Shown here: piece after piece, positions 22,014-34,244 of the stretch | How the letters are laid out: every line of letters starts with the position of its first letter | How positions within the stretch are numbered: the first letter of the stretch is position 1 | Assembly: GCF_029784135.1 (NCBI RefSeq) | Contig: NC_073746.1 | Coordinates: 145,890,556 to 145,954,555, forward strand | Source: Toxorhynchites rutilus septentrionalis | Taxonomy: Eukaryota > Arthropoda > Insecta > Diptera > Culicidae | Length of the DNA: 64,000 bases | Direction of reading: 5' to 3' | Made by a program: the position numbers and the translations under genes | Notes under the pieces: generated by a model | What the model saw: the letters and a program-made list of their open reading frames with translations, nothing else | What the model was told of the DNA's origin: nothing | Database searches by the model: none

Positions 22014-22489
22014 GGGGGTCTCCGTAGCCACATTGGTTGCGCGTTCGCTTAGTAAGCGATCGATCGTGAGTTCAAAACTCAGGACCCTCATTGACCATCT
22101 TTGTGTTGTTACAGAATAGCTACGTCCACGCAACAATCATCAGCGATGGAGATCGATCCACGGTCGAAATAAGATCGATTCATCCATACATTTGCTCTGC
22201 TCTGCAAGACACATCGGGCTGCTGTTCTATAAATAACTCAACAATGATCAATCAACTGTCTCCGCTGTCCTGGATAATGGAAGAACAGAAAGAAAACTCT
22301 TACGCCTAAATGGCTACTGTGTAAATGTACCATATGTAATGGTATAGAAGGAATACTGGCGAATGGCAACTGTGTAATGTACTAATTATAGATATGATAA
22401 CCATGTGACATGTACACGATTAAAATTTGGCTCTGTTACAGCTAAAATGCTAATGAGCCTAAAATAAATAAATGGGATAAAAAAAAAAA
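22014..22489 (+). mobile_element. tRNA-derived SINE, copy 1, with 13-bp target duplication
   Basis: The head GGGGGTCTCCGTAGCCACAT contains an A-box-like TAGCCACATTGG and a B-box-like GTTCAAAAC about 40 bp later, the internal polymerase III promoter of tRNA-derived SINEs. The body is about 400 bp and the tail ends AATAAATAAATGGGATAAAA with an A-run. AATATTCTTTAGT is duplicated exactly at 22001-22013 and 22490-22502. A second copy lies at 35090-35503 on the other strand. A 72-codon open frame inside is fortuitous. At 476 bp it is long for a SINE. Confidence 0.9.
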
Positions 22490-22502
22490 AATATTCTTTA
22501 GT

Positions 22503-23094
22503 AATTTTGAGGAAACTGAAGTATTGATAATAAGTTGTGTGTCTCATTACTTCGTTTGCCAGTGATATTTATGTCAGTGTTCATGCAGAGTAATGATGAA
22601 ACCCGCACTTGATCATGCCATTTAGATTCAAACATCCAAACAAATACGAATATTCCTTAGGAGTACCGCTTTACCACTTCCCATAATATATTCTAGAGTG
22701 GAGTCCTGTAGCTGTTAATGTTTACCTTCCATATCACGGATATATTTCGTACGCTCGATAGTCGGAAACTTGCAGACTGATCATGTGTTCTCCTGATGGG
22801 CAACGAAGGAGCTGTTTACCTACTTTGCGTTGAACTTATCGTTGATTAAGTAATTCGGTTGATCACCATGGTTGTCTTACGCAGATGAACTTCTTTTACG
22901 TGGGACTAACTCACTCAGCATGACTAGGATGGTGTGATATAAAATTAGCAGTTGCCCTGTGAACTGAAAGATCATTTAGTAATTCTTTCACATTTATATT
23001 GAGTTGTCCTATAAGTTTCTTCCGTGCCATGCTATGAGTGATTCTAGTTGGCTATGTTTATATAAACAGGATTATCTTTTAGTCGTTTATGGCA
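22503..23094. other. No recognisable gene; possible mariner-like end
   Basis: Single-copy-looking sequence. GAGTTGTCCTATAAGTTTCT near 23001 resembles the termini of some mariner MITEs, but no partner end was found. Confidence 0.35.
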
Positions 23095-23106
23095 CGGGTT
23101 TTAGTT

Positions 23107-23164
23107 TTTTTTTATAAATTCGTTTATTTTTACAGGCTCAGTTACATAAGTTTAAAGGAGCCGG
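23107..23164 (-). mobile_element. 58-bp retroinsertion with 12-bp target duplication
   Basis: CGGGTTTTAGTT is exactly repeated at 23095-23106 and 23165-23176. The 58 bp between begin (minus strand) with CCGGCTCCTTTAAAC, contain AAAAATAAACG and end in an A-run, like the extreme 3' end of a LINE or mRNA copy. Confidence 0.75.
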
Positions 23165-23224
23165 CGGGTTTTAGTTGTCTCAGAGTCCTTTTTATGTGGT
23201 GTATACTTACTTTCATTCAGGAAA

Positions 23225-23692
23225 CTAACTAACTTTCCAATTCTTCCCAATTTGTATTCTAATAAGTGCACAACGTTGCTCATAGGGTGGTAAGTATGGC
23301 TGGTCAGTACATGTAAGGCCACGTAAAGGATAGAACTTTTGTGCCAAACTAGAACTGCAATTGGTAACGGCCAGTGCGATTGCCAGATCGAGCAATCCTT
23401 CGTTATTCGGTAACAGACAACTCATTTTTCGAAGAAGAGTATACGAGACCACTTTCGTAGGACCTAGGCGATCGCGACAATGGGAACTGATTCGATTTAC
23501 AAAGGAGCAATTCCAAATGAAATCGACAAATGACAAAACATGAGTATTTTTGATTCGAATGAAAGTTTGTATTCCGTTTGGTTTGGAGGAAATATGAGTT
23601 TTCCACAGCATTTGGGAATTTTTTGACTCAAGTGTAATCTTTGAAAAGGGCGTATCGATTTTAGGAAGAGAAATTGACAATTTATATCTCAA
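23225..23692 (-). other. 155-codon open frame, partly within a dispersed repeat
   Basis: Open from 23692 to 23225 on the minus strand. Its first 60 residues (KIDTPFSK, MLWKTHISS, PNGIQTF) match the frame at 26144-26374 on the plus strand. The remainder includes CLLPNNEGLLDLAIALAVTN and YLPPYEQRCALIRIQIGKNW. No domain was recognised. The conservation of wording between two diverged copies suggests a once-coding element ORF, but nucleotide homology alone would also give this. Confidence 0.35.
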
Positions 23693-23695
23693 AAA
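23507..23695 (-). repeat. Dispersed repeat, inverted partner at 26147-26347
   Basis: About 190 bp from GTTTTTGAGATATAAATT to CGATTTCATTTGGAATTGC (minus strand) match 26147-26347 on the plus strand at clearly high identity, with a few small indels. Confidence 0.85.
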
Positions 23696-23721
23696 CTATG
23701 AGTTTTATCTTAGAAAGAGAA

Positions 23722-24106
23722 ATGAAACAGAAATTTCGGCATAACTCGAGAACTAATCAAGCAAATGAAATGAAATTTGGCATATGGAGGTTCAAGGGAG
23801 CAATCAATATTTTTATGTTGGTCGACACTCCTTTCCCCACTCTAAGGGGGGACTGCCATACAAATGAAAGACTAATTTCTGTATAACTAGAAAACTAATC
23901 AAGCAAATGCAACCAAATTTGGCATGCGAAGGTTTTAGGGGACACAAAACGTGTCTTTTCTACACTTCTCCCCCTCTCTAAAGGGGGACTCCCATACAAA
24001 TGAAACACAAATTTCTGCTTAACTCAAGAACTAATCAAGCAAATGGAACCAAATTTGGCATGTGGAGGTTTTAGGGTGCAATAAATGTTTCTATGGTGGT
24101 TTGACA
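23722..24106 (+). mobile_element. Helitron-like fragment: internal 144-bp units
   Basis: Nearly three of the tandem units described for element A (CTAATCAAGCAAATGAAA, CTCTAAGGGGGGACTGCC and similar words). No terminus is present. It ends abruptly at about 24106. Confidence 0.75.
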
Positions 24107-24739
24107 CCAGTAGTGAAGAATTAAGGAGATTCCTGCCGTGAAGCACGTTACCGACTGTTGTTTATCAGTCCTCCCTTAACAGCTTCCCAGGTGAGTGTGT
24201 CAGAATAACCAAACCAGAATAACAAAAAGAAGAAAAACCAAAGCAGTGGACCAAAGTACAAAAAAACAAAATGAAAAAAAAACTAATATTTAGTTCAGCG
24301 AAAAAAAGGTTTAAAGTGTAGGAGAAGATAATGAAAAATATCTATCAGTGTGTGTTAAAAAGTTAAAAAAGTAAGGCAAAATTTCTAAATTATTTAGGCA
24401 GCAAGTTGGAAGGTGATTCGTTTGAAGCTAAGAGGCAACCGTTCAGTGTCGTGTAACGAAACGTCTGTCGTACGAAGAAGTCACTGTGAGTTTGATATGT
24501 GAAACACAACGAAGTTTTTGATATGAAACCGTTTAAAAAAATTTGCAGTTTAACGTCCAAATTTGACTAAAATTATTCAAAATAAATAAATCTTTGAGTA
24601 AGGGTGACAGGGTCATTTAGCCGAGGTTTTCAACTATCCACAACCACAAATGAAATGTACTGATGCGGTGACCTCATGACGGCAGACGCATAGGTAGAAT
24701 TTTACGGATGAAGTGCCCCTTTATAATTCATTTAATAAT
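24107..24739. other. No recognisable gene
   Basis: A good 5' splice-donor match (CCCAG|GTGAGTGTG, near 24190) is present but no flanking frame supports an exon. The rest is A-rich. Confidence 0.35.
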
Positions 24740-25796
24740 AATTTTTCTGTCCATCTGTCTGTCTGTCTGATTCTTATGGATTCGAAAACTACTTAACCAA
24801 TCGACATAAAAAATTGGTATGTAGGGGTTTTTGAGGTCGGGGAAGGTTCTTATAATAGTTCGAGACCCCTCCCTCCTCTCTAAGAGGGGGCTGCCACAAA
24901 AATGAAACACAAATTTCTGAATAACTCGTAAACTAATCAAGCAAATGGAGCCAAATTTGGCATGTGGAGGTTTGAGGGGGCACGGTACGTTTCTAATGTG
25001 AATAGACACTCCTCCCCTCTCTCTAAGGGGGAAGGGGGGAGGTGTCTTTCTGCTGTACAAATTAGGCATAAATTTCAGCATAACTCGAAAACTAATCAAG
25101 CAAATGGAGTCTAATTGTGAAGGTTTTACGGGGCACGAAACGTTTCTATGATGCATACACTCCTCCCCCTCTCTTAGGGGGTCCCATAAAAATATTACAC
25201 ATATTTCAATCAAACATGACAATTGAAAATTTTCCGGAAACTCTGAAGGAAAAAGGGGAAATTCGGAAAATTAAATTCCCATATGTTTTACAATTACATA
25301 GTGAGAAGCGTTGTTAGTCCATTTGATGTTTGCGCTAACGAAATTGATGTTTGTTCGAAACTGGAAATCGATTTTCAGGTGATGAAACGTATCCTTTTCT
25401 ATCTATACCAATGAAAATGGATCGTCGAATGTGTTGATAAGAGCAAAATTCGAGGAAGGAATTGTCCTATTTAGGACTGTCTTTATTCTATCATATTTTC
25501 TGCATCAAACATTTATTCCATGTAACGGAGAAACATGTTATTTGCAAGTGGTTGGAAAATCTTGAACGAGAATTGTTTCTGAAAATAATCTTATATTAGA
25601 ATGATGAGCTTTGATAGAAGCACTAGGAATTTTATAGTAAAAGGTAAATTCAACTTGGTTGATTAGAAGATCAATCAATGAACAGTTTTGCGATTGGACC
25701 CATGAACTTGCACTTAGTAAGAAAACATGAATGTTAGAAGGTATTGATAACAAAAAAACAAATTTTGGGCGGGACGAGGTTTGCCGGGTCAGCTAG
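24740..25796 (+). mobile_element. Helitron-like element C, decayed 5' end, intact 3' end
   Basis: Begins with the CTGTCTGTCTG stretch (24755-24772), then tandem 144-bp-type units to about 25200 and a roughly 590-bp unique part. It ends GCCGGGTCAGCTAG at 25796 followed by T. The terminal TCTATATATA of complete copies is not preserved. An open frame of 164 codons on the minus strand (25222-24728) is a by-product of the tandem units. Confidence 0.7.
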
Positions 25797-26146
25797 TTTA
25801 CTATAAAAAAGGCAATAAATTTAAATGTTTTTTATATTTTGAGAATGGCTGCATTTAGGAGGAGATTGATGAAGAGGTTTTTTGTTTTAAATCACATCAG
25901 GATTCATAATTTGTGGCTAAAAATTATTGTTAACATACAAAAATTCGAAGTTTCGAAAATTCATAAAAATTCGATCTTCAACAAAGTTTGCCAAAAATAG
26001 TTTTACCATCATGTACCCATTTTTAAAATTTTCTACCTGACTTCTATTTCGTATGAAAATTTTTTTTTAAATATATATATTTTTTCACGTTTGGACATCT
26101 ATACTCTATAACTCTTTTTGAGACACTATTTCGATAGGGCTCGTTG

Positions 26147-26347
26147 TTTTTGAGATATAAATTATCAAAGATTTCTTTTACTAAAATAGATACGCCCTTT
26201 TCAAAAGTTGCACTTGAGTCAAAAAATTCCCGAATGCTGTGGAAAACTCATATTTCCTCCAACCCAAACGGAATACAAACTTTCGTTCGAATCAAAAATA
26301 CAAGTTTTCAAAATCTGCATTTTTGGTTCGATTTCATTTGGAACTGC
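26147..26347 (+). repeat. Dispersed repeat, inverted partner of 23507-23695
   Basis: See the partner entry. The frame 26144-26374 preserves the same words (KIDTPFSK, MLWKTHISS, PNGIQTF) with a small length change near the end. Confidence 0.85.
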
Positions 26348-26390
26348 ACAGAGATGGACTGGTTGTCACCTTGAAAAGGTTTCCGTAGTT

Positions 26391-27003
26391 CCTATTGACG
26401 ACAACTGCTATACATCAATAAACAAAACAATAAATAATCTAAACAATAATAGCATCAATATGATTTGGAGCTTGATGATAGCGAACGTTTTGTGAGGAAT
26501 CGCTGAATGCCGGAACTTGGTGAGAGCGCAGGCTTGAAAACATAAATAAAATGGAACTCTAAGTAGCTTCCGGGAAAGGAAAACTTGGAGACTTTTTAAA
26601 AATTATGAAACTATTAAGGGTTCCCAAAAAATACTATTTTGGCAGGCCATCTGCACCTACGGTTGTGAAAACGGGATGTGGCGAGTTCAAGTTATTCCTT
26701 AGCCTGACACCTTTCCAATGAGCGTCATCATCATGAAGTGAAACTGTTTTCGTTTCATTCGTAACTAAAGCCATTAATCGGGAAATTTCCATCAGCTTCT
26801 TCCCACAAGCGAAAATAATAAACATGCTGAAATAATTATCATTTGTCAGTGTGGATATTCACGCTTTTTTCAATGCTGGTTCGTACAGCTCATTGCATCT
26901 TCTACACCCAATAATAATTTTTAGCACATGTTTTGGCATCCCGATTTGTTACATTAAATGAGCCGAAAAATAATAGAAAATGCTCTACTCTCCAACGCGT
27001 GTC
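26391..27003. other. No recognisable gene
   Basis: Short open frames only (for example 63 codons at 26825-26634 on the minus strand) without recognised motifs. Confidence 0.45.
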
Positions 27004-27160
27004 CAGGCAAACCTTTTTTTTGCGGGTGACAGGTACCGCACAAAAAAAATCGTGCGAAACTTCATCAGTAGTTTTAAAAATTCGTGTTCGGTACACAATT
27101 TGAAAAAAAAAAATTTTGTGCGGTAGACATAAAAAAAGTTTTTTTTTTAAATTTAGGTGT
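27004..27160 (+). mobile_element. TA-flanked MITE family, left-end fragment
   Basis: Starts CAGGCAAACCTTTTTTTTGC and continues through ACCGCACAAAAAAAATCG and GTGTTCGGTACACA, matching 60405-60555. The right half is missing. Confidence 0.75.
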
Positions 27161-29799
27161 ATTAAACTATAGAACCAACAATTTAATAAATAGGTGTGTG
27201 TCAAAAAATACGAGGAGAACGTGAGTGGTTAACCTAAAGTTATGAATTGAATGACTCCTGTAGAACAGACGTCACAAAATCGACAGACAAAAATCTACTG
27301 TTCAATCTCAGATGAAAAAAACACAACACAATGAAAAAACAGGATCGTGTTTGAGTGATAAAAAATTTCAACAGAAGAGTTATAGTCGAGATCTCTTGTA
27401 TCCACGTAGCAACAGCAGCATTACGAATCTACAGAGGAATATCACACTTTTTATATACTTGGGAGGATACACCTCGACGAGGAAGCTGTGAGAACACCAT
27501 CATCTTGACACTTCCCATCTACAAATACAGACGGTATGAATAATTCAATGTTGCTCGGAAAACGATGTATATATATGCTGGCTCAGCTTTGCAAAGCTAG
27601 AAAATCGGTTTGCACAATCACTTTCATGCTTGTTGGTTCGACTAGCTTTAAATATAAGCATCCGAAAATTCACTCTAAATTTTATGATACTATGAATGGT
27701 GGAATGGTTAAGACAATAAGTGAGATTTATCATAGAAATCAATGCCAAGAAGACTGCTGCATCCGCAGTCCAATTTATAAAGAACTCTGTGACGGTTATC
27801 CACAATGAAATTTTCAATTATGACATGGTTTTATCTCGTAATTTAAAAACAAAAGAATACTTAAATTTAAATTTTTTACCTGATCATAATGTGGATATGG
27901 GAAACCAGATTTTTCGATGAAATTGGTTGGAAATCAAGATTTCTTGTCTCATAGTTTGCACTATTATATGCAATGTCAAGAACTGTGTTGTAGGCGTTAG
28001 TTGGGAATACTAGCACCCAAACTAGCGTTGGCAGAAAACATTCCATCTTTGGCAGAAATGATGCCATTCCGTGCGCTAGAGAGTCAACTGCGCAAATAAT
28101 GAACTATTTTAAAAGCTTAAAAATGGTTTGTATGTATGCGAGCAGATATCTCTTTCTGTTTTCTCATTTGGGATTGTGCTCAAAAAAAAAGTTCATACGA
28201 CGCCAATGGGGCCGGCTGAAATGCAAAGCTATTTCACACGACCACGCTATCCACATGGCTAATGATGCTTCGGCAGTTGTTCAGCAAATACGTGATAATA
28301 TTGCACCTGATTATATAATGAAGTTGGAAAGTGTTTTCTAAGAGTAAAAAAGGAGTGCATGAAGGAGAACAATATCTATCTCGGTCTGTGCCATGTATGT
28401 GGCAAGGTATGCGGAAAGCTTATTTGTCTTTTGTTTCGCTCGCTCGTATTGATCTTATATTGCTGTACCATGTATATTATACAAATGCTTACCAGTATTT
28501 GTGAGTCATGACATTTTCTGTTATGTTATGTCTCATTTAATGTCATAAATCGGGATGACAAAACATGAGCTAAAAATCAATTTTGGGTGTATTGAATTGA
28601 AAATTAAAATTAAAACAAAAACGGAGTGAAATGGGAAATGAAATGCATGAATTGCAAGAATTTATCTAGAATCCTATCTCATAGATTAAAAACTCGACAG
28701 TTAAGGCGCAAATAGATCCCCTCCGAGTATGTGAGCGGTCATATAACTAATAATGTCACATAATCTTCCGCTGAGCACCCTCAAACTTAAGTTGGTTTTA
28801 ATTAATTCGCATTCCATTTTCCTCCCAGACGTCTGTATGCTTCCAGACTCGTCTGAACTAATTCGAGCAAGCATGGTCGCACAACAAAAACAGCGTCAAG
28901 TATTTACTCGCAGTTTTCTACCATCGCTCTTAATTGGGCCCCCAGCCCCGTCTAAAGCTATTTTTATTACCCTCATACTTTTTGGCGGCTGTCTCAACGA
29001 AATCCTCCGGCGTCTTTTTTATATTTCTGGGCGAGTTTATTAATTTCAATTTCAATATCGTCCCGGTCCATTCTGTTCTGGTGATGAATTTATTCGCAGG
29101 CTCAAGCTAGGCTAGAGATTGTGTGCAGAGCGGATCCCACTTTTGCATGTTGGATTGGTAGTAATCGAAAAAACGAGAGTTCAATTTCATAGAGAGCCTT
29201 CGAAGAAGAAAACAAATGCTGTGGTGTGTAGGGGAACGTGGTCCTGATCCTGATGAGGTAAATTGCAACGGCTATTCATCACATAAAATTTTCATTTTTT
29301 GGCAACTTCGGCATTTAAATGAATACTATAACTGTTAAACTATGTTTTATTCTGGTCGGCGTGGTTCATGAGTGCTAAAAAAAGGTAAAACGGAATTCCC
29401 ACCTCCCCATGGTCCTGAACAGGCCATGTACTTTTTGCAGCGAATCTACTCCAAATTGGATGTAGATAACATACATTCTCAATTGTATAGATAATGGATC
29501 AAAAAAACTGACGAGCGGAAAACGAATATAATCTTGTTTTGACTTCCGGTTTGCTGATTATGGCTTTAAATGACCAACAATGATGGATACCCCTTCAGAT
29601 GGGTATTGGGTGAAAGTGCTATTACAGCGGAAGTCGAATATCGTATTCCGATGCAATTTTGAGAAAGGAAGATGGTGACTTCCGGTTCATTGAAAACGAC
29701 ACTAATAGACCGGAAATTAAGTTGGAGGAGTTCAGTTAGACAAGTGTTAAAGCGAGACGAAGAAAGTGTGAAATGGCGGTAGTAAGGAACACATGCACA
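27161..29799. other. Long stretch without recognisable genes
   Basis: Open frames up to 96 codons (for example 28753-29043, plus strand) occur but neither motif nor homology to other parts of the window was seen. The segment 28800-29060 is less AT-rich and lacks repeats, so could hold host sequence. Confidence 0.4.
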
Positions 29800-29930
29800 A
29801 ACGGAACCGAAAATGGAAACGAAAAAGGGAACGGAAACGGAAACGGAAACGGAAATGGAAATGGAAATGGAAACGGAAACGGAAACGGAACAGTGACCGG
29901 AGACGGAGACGGAAACAGATGCAACGACAA
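29800..29930. repeat. Hexanucleotide minisatellite, GGAAAC-type
   Basis: About 20 imperfect units of GGAAAC / GGAAAT / GGAGAC. It produces low-complexity open frames on both strands (RKRKRK-like and FPFPFP-like), which are not genes. Confidence 0.95.
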
Positions 29931-30056
29931 TGCTTAACGCTCACCGTTCAACGGTCAACATGCAAACACAAACGCCAACATAGCAAACAGAAAGGGTCGG
30001 TTTAGGCCCACCCTGACTTTTTCCAATTAATGACATGCCATGTACTATAGGCAGTC

Positions 30057-30440
30057 CTCAGAATGCAACTCGGTGCTGACGCGCAACAAGATTTTTGTAC
30101 CCAGTTGAGCTCCCACTCCTTGTGTACACATGCGCTCTGGCGATTGAGTACGCTCCGAAACACAGATGAAATGTTTTGTTGTCAGTACCGTTTTTGCGCC
30201 CAGTTTTGCGCTAAGTTTTACGCTGAATTTTGCGCCGTGCTTGCGCCGTGTTTCTATACTGCGCGCTTGAATCTGTATTGCTCTCTCTGTTGAGATATTT
30301 TCCTTCACACAAGAGTATACGGTTCATATGGAGACGCGCTGTTGTTTTTATGCTTTGCTTAGAACGAGCGAAGACAAAGCTGGCGCTTGAATTCGATGTG
30401 TATGTGCAGAGGCGTCTCGTCCGCCTGTTCAAACTGTTCA
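30057..30440 (+). repeat. Dispersed repeat R, copy 1
   Basis: CAGAATGCAACTCGGTGCTG and the following 120 bp match 56399-56530. The second half (CTTTGCTTAGAACGAGCGAA region) matches 56888-57030. The order of blocks is the same in both. Between the blocks this copy has degenerate TTTTGCGCC words and the other copy has about 350 bp of different sequence. The class is unknown. Confidence 0.7.
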
Positions 30441-32559
30441 TAGGACAGGTAGACAATTTCAGAATAAAATGTATATTATTTCACATTTGTAACATGTATG
30501 AGGAATTATCGAAGGTAATTTTTTTTTGTGATTTCCATGTTATCCCGAATATCCTTATTATATTTTCTATTTTGGTGGAACTCAAACCCACCGTGAAGAA
30601 TATAATCTGATAATTACATTTGAATACACCCCAAACCGCGCGCAAACAGCTTTAACGCTACGAAATAAGCAGTAATGACTACCGGGTTCAAACTAATCAT
30701 CTGAACCCGTCGTCATCCAAACACAGGGCAAATACAGTCAACTACGTATGAAACGATCACTACTATTTATGCGCCGTCTTGCGTAAAAATGATGACGTTT
30801 TCAGTTCAATATTTCTGCTGAACAAAACCGATAAAAACGATGGAAAATACACACCACCATTCTTCAGTGTTTGTTCGTAGTTGTCATCGTTTTCCTTTCT
30901 GTTTCTCTTCCTATTCCTGACGTCATTAAAATTTGAGACAGAGCACGAGACCGCGAGAGTACACAGCACCAAACACCCCGAGCGAGCATGATACAAATAA
31001 AAGAACGAACCAATTCATTCATGATTTCTGTGGATGTGGTGGTATTCTTCGTTGATGTGCGGTTTTAACTCGAGCGTTTTTATCGATTTTGTTCATTCGA
31101 CAACTTGAACCCGGTACATATAGTATACGTCTAAGACAAGACGTGACAACTGGCTTTTTACTTTTCTTTCTGCATTTTCGTCCACCAAGTGCTAGAAAAC
31201 AGGGAAGCGATATGAGAAGGTTGCCAAATGTTATAAAATTTCGGAAGATTATTTTCCCATGAAAAACATTTGTTCTTCGTATCATGTATTTTCTGTGCTG
31301 CACCATTTTTTTGTATTCATTTTTCAACCGAATATCACATATTTTAAACAATAAGTATTCTCCTGTTTTTTGGTAAGCAAAAAAATTAAACGTGAAGAGA
31401 TAAAGAAAACTAAAAAACGTAGATTTGATAGTAGGAATTAATTTCAAAGTTAATTTTATTTATCAAGAGATTATGGGCCTTGCCGTTTACACTTCACGAT
31501 GAAAACGAAATGAACGACACGCCATTAAATTTCGTTTTACGAGAGAAAACGATAGGTTTTCAGGTAGAATGAACACTCTTCAAATATACATTATGAATGT
31601 AAATTAACTTCTCCGTATCAAATTAGTGTTCAATGTGAATGGAAAACCTTGCTTTCCTCATTTGGTAAAATAATCTCGTGCAAAAATTGTATCTGAAGAT
31701 AATTTATATTATAATGATAAGTTTTAGTGAGAATATCGGAGTGTATAGAAAATAGATCAAGTGAGGGTAAGGAAAACGTATTTCAATGGAATAAAAAACG
31801 CCAGATAAAATTTTCATTCAGATTTTAGCAATTTAAAACTGCCTTCGGATCGAGTAGTAAGACTTAAAAACTAATTTCGTATCCAGATATACTCTTCATT
31901 TCGTTTTCACCGTGGAGTGTATACGGGAATAAGGCCTTATAATTCAACTTTGATATCGTTCAAACACTAACAGTACTGAAATATTGATAAAATAATACAT
32001 TCCCAAATTATAACATAGCGTTTATTCAGTTTTTTTGTAGGTATGTGTGGTTTATTCAGGTTCCAACATGATTTTAAATACTTTTTCTGCTGTCTTGGTT
32101 GTTATTTGTTATTTGATCTTAATTTTATTGCTAACTGCTTTACGGTTGGGAAATAATTGAATGCTCTTCTCTGGTAGGCCGCTGCTATTATGCTATGCTA
32201 GATGGCAAGAGAATCCCGAGAAGATGTATGGTGGAAATTCCGATGCTATGCTTCCTTCTCTTCGGAAACTGAACACCGGACGTAATAGAAACGAAAATAT
32301 ACAAAGAATCCATTATAGAAATTATCGCTAAACTGAAATGTGAATGCAACTATTATTCAATTTCGAATATAGTTGGCAATACTGTGAAAATCTTGGAAAT
32401 CCCATTTTTGTATATATATCTTTGTCGATTGTTTTCCTCATCAGCCAATCAAAAGCCGAGTTGCAAGTGGTCCGAGTTTGACAGAAAAAGTGGTCCGGAA
32501 TCGGCCCCTTATTGTCATGTCTCGTCTCAGGTATACGTCTGTCTGCTTACGTTGTAGAG
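30441..32559. other. No recognisable gene
   Basis: AT-rich. The longest frame is 31447-31019 on the minus strand (142 codons), with K/R- and F-rich composition and no motif. Likely chance. Confidence 0.4.
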
Positions 32560-33790
32560 AGGAATGAACTCCCAGAGTTTAAAGTCTCTTTAATCCATCA
32601 TCATCATCATCATTGCTTACGTTTCAAAACCTCCGCTGCATTGGCCGCACATGTGGATGAAATAGCTGCGTACTTTGGTCTTAATGCAGACAAAATTGTG
32701 GCCCAGAGCTATGATGGCGCTACTGTAATGTCCGGAGATAAATCTGGTGTGCAAACATTGGTTATTCACTGGATATATTCACTGTCGCGCACACGTATTG
32801 AACTTGGTTTTGCTTCACTCGTGCACAAATAACAAGAAAACATCAAGATTTTTCAATACGATCTCATCTCTTGCGACATTTTTCTCGCAGTCGTCAAAAC
32901 ACAGCGAGACATTGAAACAATTTATGGAGACCAAAATATCAAATGTTTGCAAAAATAGATGATTTGAATTATACACCTATCAATGAATGTTTGGGTGAGA
33001 TTTTCCTTGGCGACAGTGTCTTTGATGCTGTAACTTTTACTACATCCAGAGGTCCTCACGCATTCATGCTTGAGTTCAACACTGTATACTTGCTAAAACT
33101 TTTTTCGAATATTTTTGCACATACGGATGTTCTTTATCAAAAAAATTGCCATAAAAGGAATTAGACGTAGTAGAACTTGTGCGTATCGTCAAGGCTTGCC
33201 TTGCTTCTATAGAGGAGCTCAAAATAGATCATCATTCCGATAGAATGTTCAAAGATGCAATTGATGTATCTGGCGAAACTATGATTGAAAGTAACGTCAT
33301 CAATTGTCGCCGTTTATATGAATCGATTATAGACAAAACTAATGACGAAATGACGAAACGGTTTAACTAGATGAATACAAATTCGTCGCTTTGTTGAATC
33401 ATAAAAAATTTGCCGACTTCGATGTCGCATTACCTACTGTGAATTTGAAAATGCTTATTTCATACCACTCGAAATTCGATGAAGCAAAGCTTTGTAATAA
33501 GCTGAATTATAGTCATTTTTCCGATTATCGTTGCACAAAACCTGCATCAAACCATCTCCGAAAAGGCTGGCCAGAATTATACTGACATTGCCTAATACAA
33601 CGGCATCCGTTGAAAAATCTTTTTTTGTTGTTGCGGTCGAGATCTGACCAGAAACGGTTATTCGGAATTATGATGATGACTGTGGAAAAAGATTACCTTT
33701 ACGAAATAAGGCAGATGTCTTTATTTTATGAGGAATTCATTGATAAGTTTGGGCTCATAGTTGACCGAAGGATTCTTTCTGTTATGTGGT
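32560..33790 (+). pseudogene. hAT-family transposase remnant (ZMYM/P52rIPK-like type)
   Basis: Successive plus-strand frames spell a hAT transposase. First comes AAHVDEIAAYFGLNADKIVA with SYDGATVMSGDKSGVQTLV near 32640-32760 (the conserved catalytic region, usually YDGA..MSG...GVQ). Then HCRAHVLNLVLLHS near 32780, followed by helical insertion-domain text to 33580 (RIVKACLASIEELKIDHHSD, LLNHKKFADFDVALP). The C-terminal dimerisation motif LPNTTASVEKSFF lies near 33590-33625. At least five frame changes separate the pieces. A CAT microsatellite (near 32600) inserts histidines. No terminal repeats were found. The right side runs into the MITE fragment at about 33788. Confidence 0.85.
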
Positions 33791-34146
33791 GGATAGGGAC
33801 CGCATGAAAAAAATTCCGTAAGAAAATAACCCAAATCCTAATGATTCCATTCGTGATCAATATTCGATTTCCTTTTTTCACTTTCATAAGCGGCCTACTC
33901 ACTTGCCCAGATCATAGAATCAACTCTTTGCTCCTGTCAATAAGCTCCTACTGACACCTTAAAACAAACAAAACAAAACATAAGATTGGGAATTAACTGA
34001 CACAGTCCCTATGTAGAGCGATAAAATACATATCAAAGATAGAAAAAAATGAGCGATTACTTCATTTTCTTTCAAATACATACCGCACAAAAAAGTCGCA
34101 CCAAAAAAATCGCATAAAAAAAATCGCACAAAAACTGGTTTTACTG
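33788..34146 (+). mobile_element. TA-flanked MITE family, right two-thirds
   Basis: GTGGATAGGGACCGCATG and GAAAATAACCCAAATCC match the interior of 60405-60863. The right terminus (TTTACTG at 34140-34146, followed by TA) is preserved, and ACCGCACAAAAAAGTCGC lies just inside it. Confidence 0.75.
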
Positions 34147-34244
34147 TATATATAAATGTTGAGAAATAAAAATGTTAAAATCTGTCATCGCAATACTGTG
34201 GTTTCAATGTTGCAAATGAAATTGAACAGATAGCTCAGTGGGTC

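Noticed and set aside
22091..22309. 72-codon open frame
   Set aside because: It lies wholly inside the SINE body. SINEs do not code for protein, and the second copy does not keep the frame.
24180..24200. 5' splice donor CAG|GTGAGT
   Set aside because: It is a good consensus match, but no upstream coding frame or downstream acceptor supports an exon.
24728..25222. 164-codon minus-strand open frame
   Set aside because: It follows the 144-bp tandem units of the Helitron-like element. Its internal peptide repeats come from the DNA repeats, and other copies of the units break the frame.
29736..30005. Open frames rich in RK, or in FP and FR, on both strands
   Set aside because: They are translations of the GGAAAC-type minisatellite.
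32595..32625. Polyhistidine run as a metal-binding feature
   Set aside because: It is a CAT microsatellite inside a dead hAT transposase.
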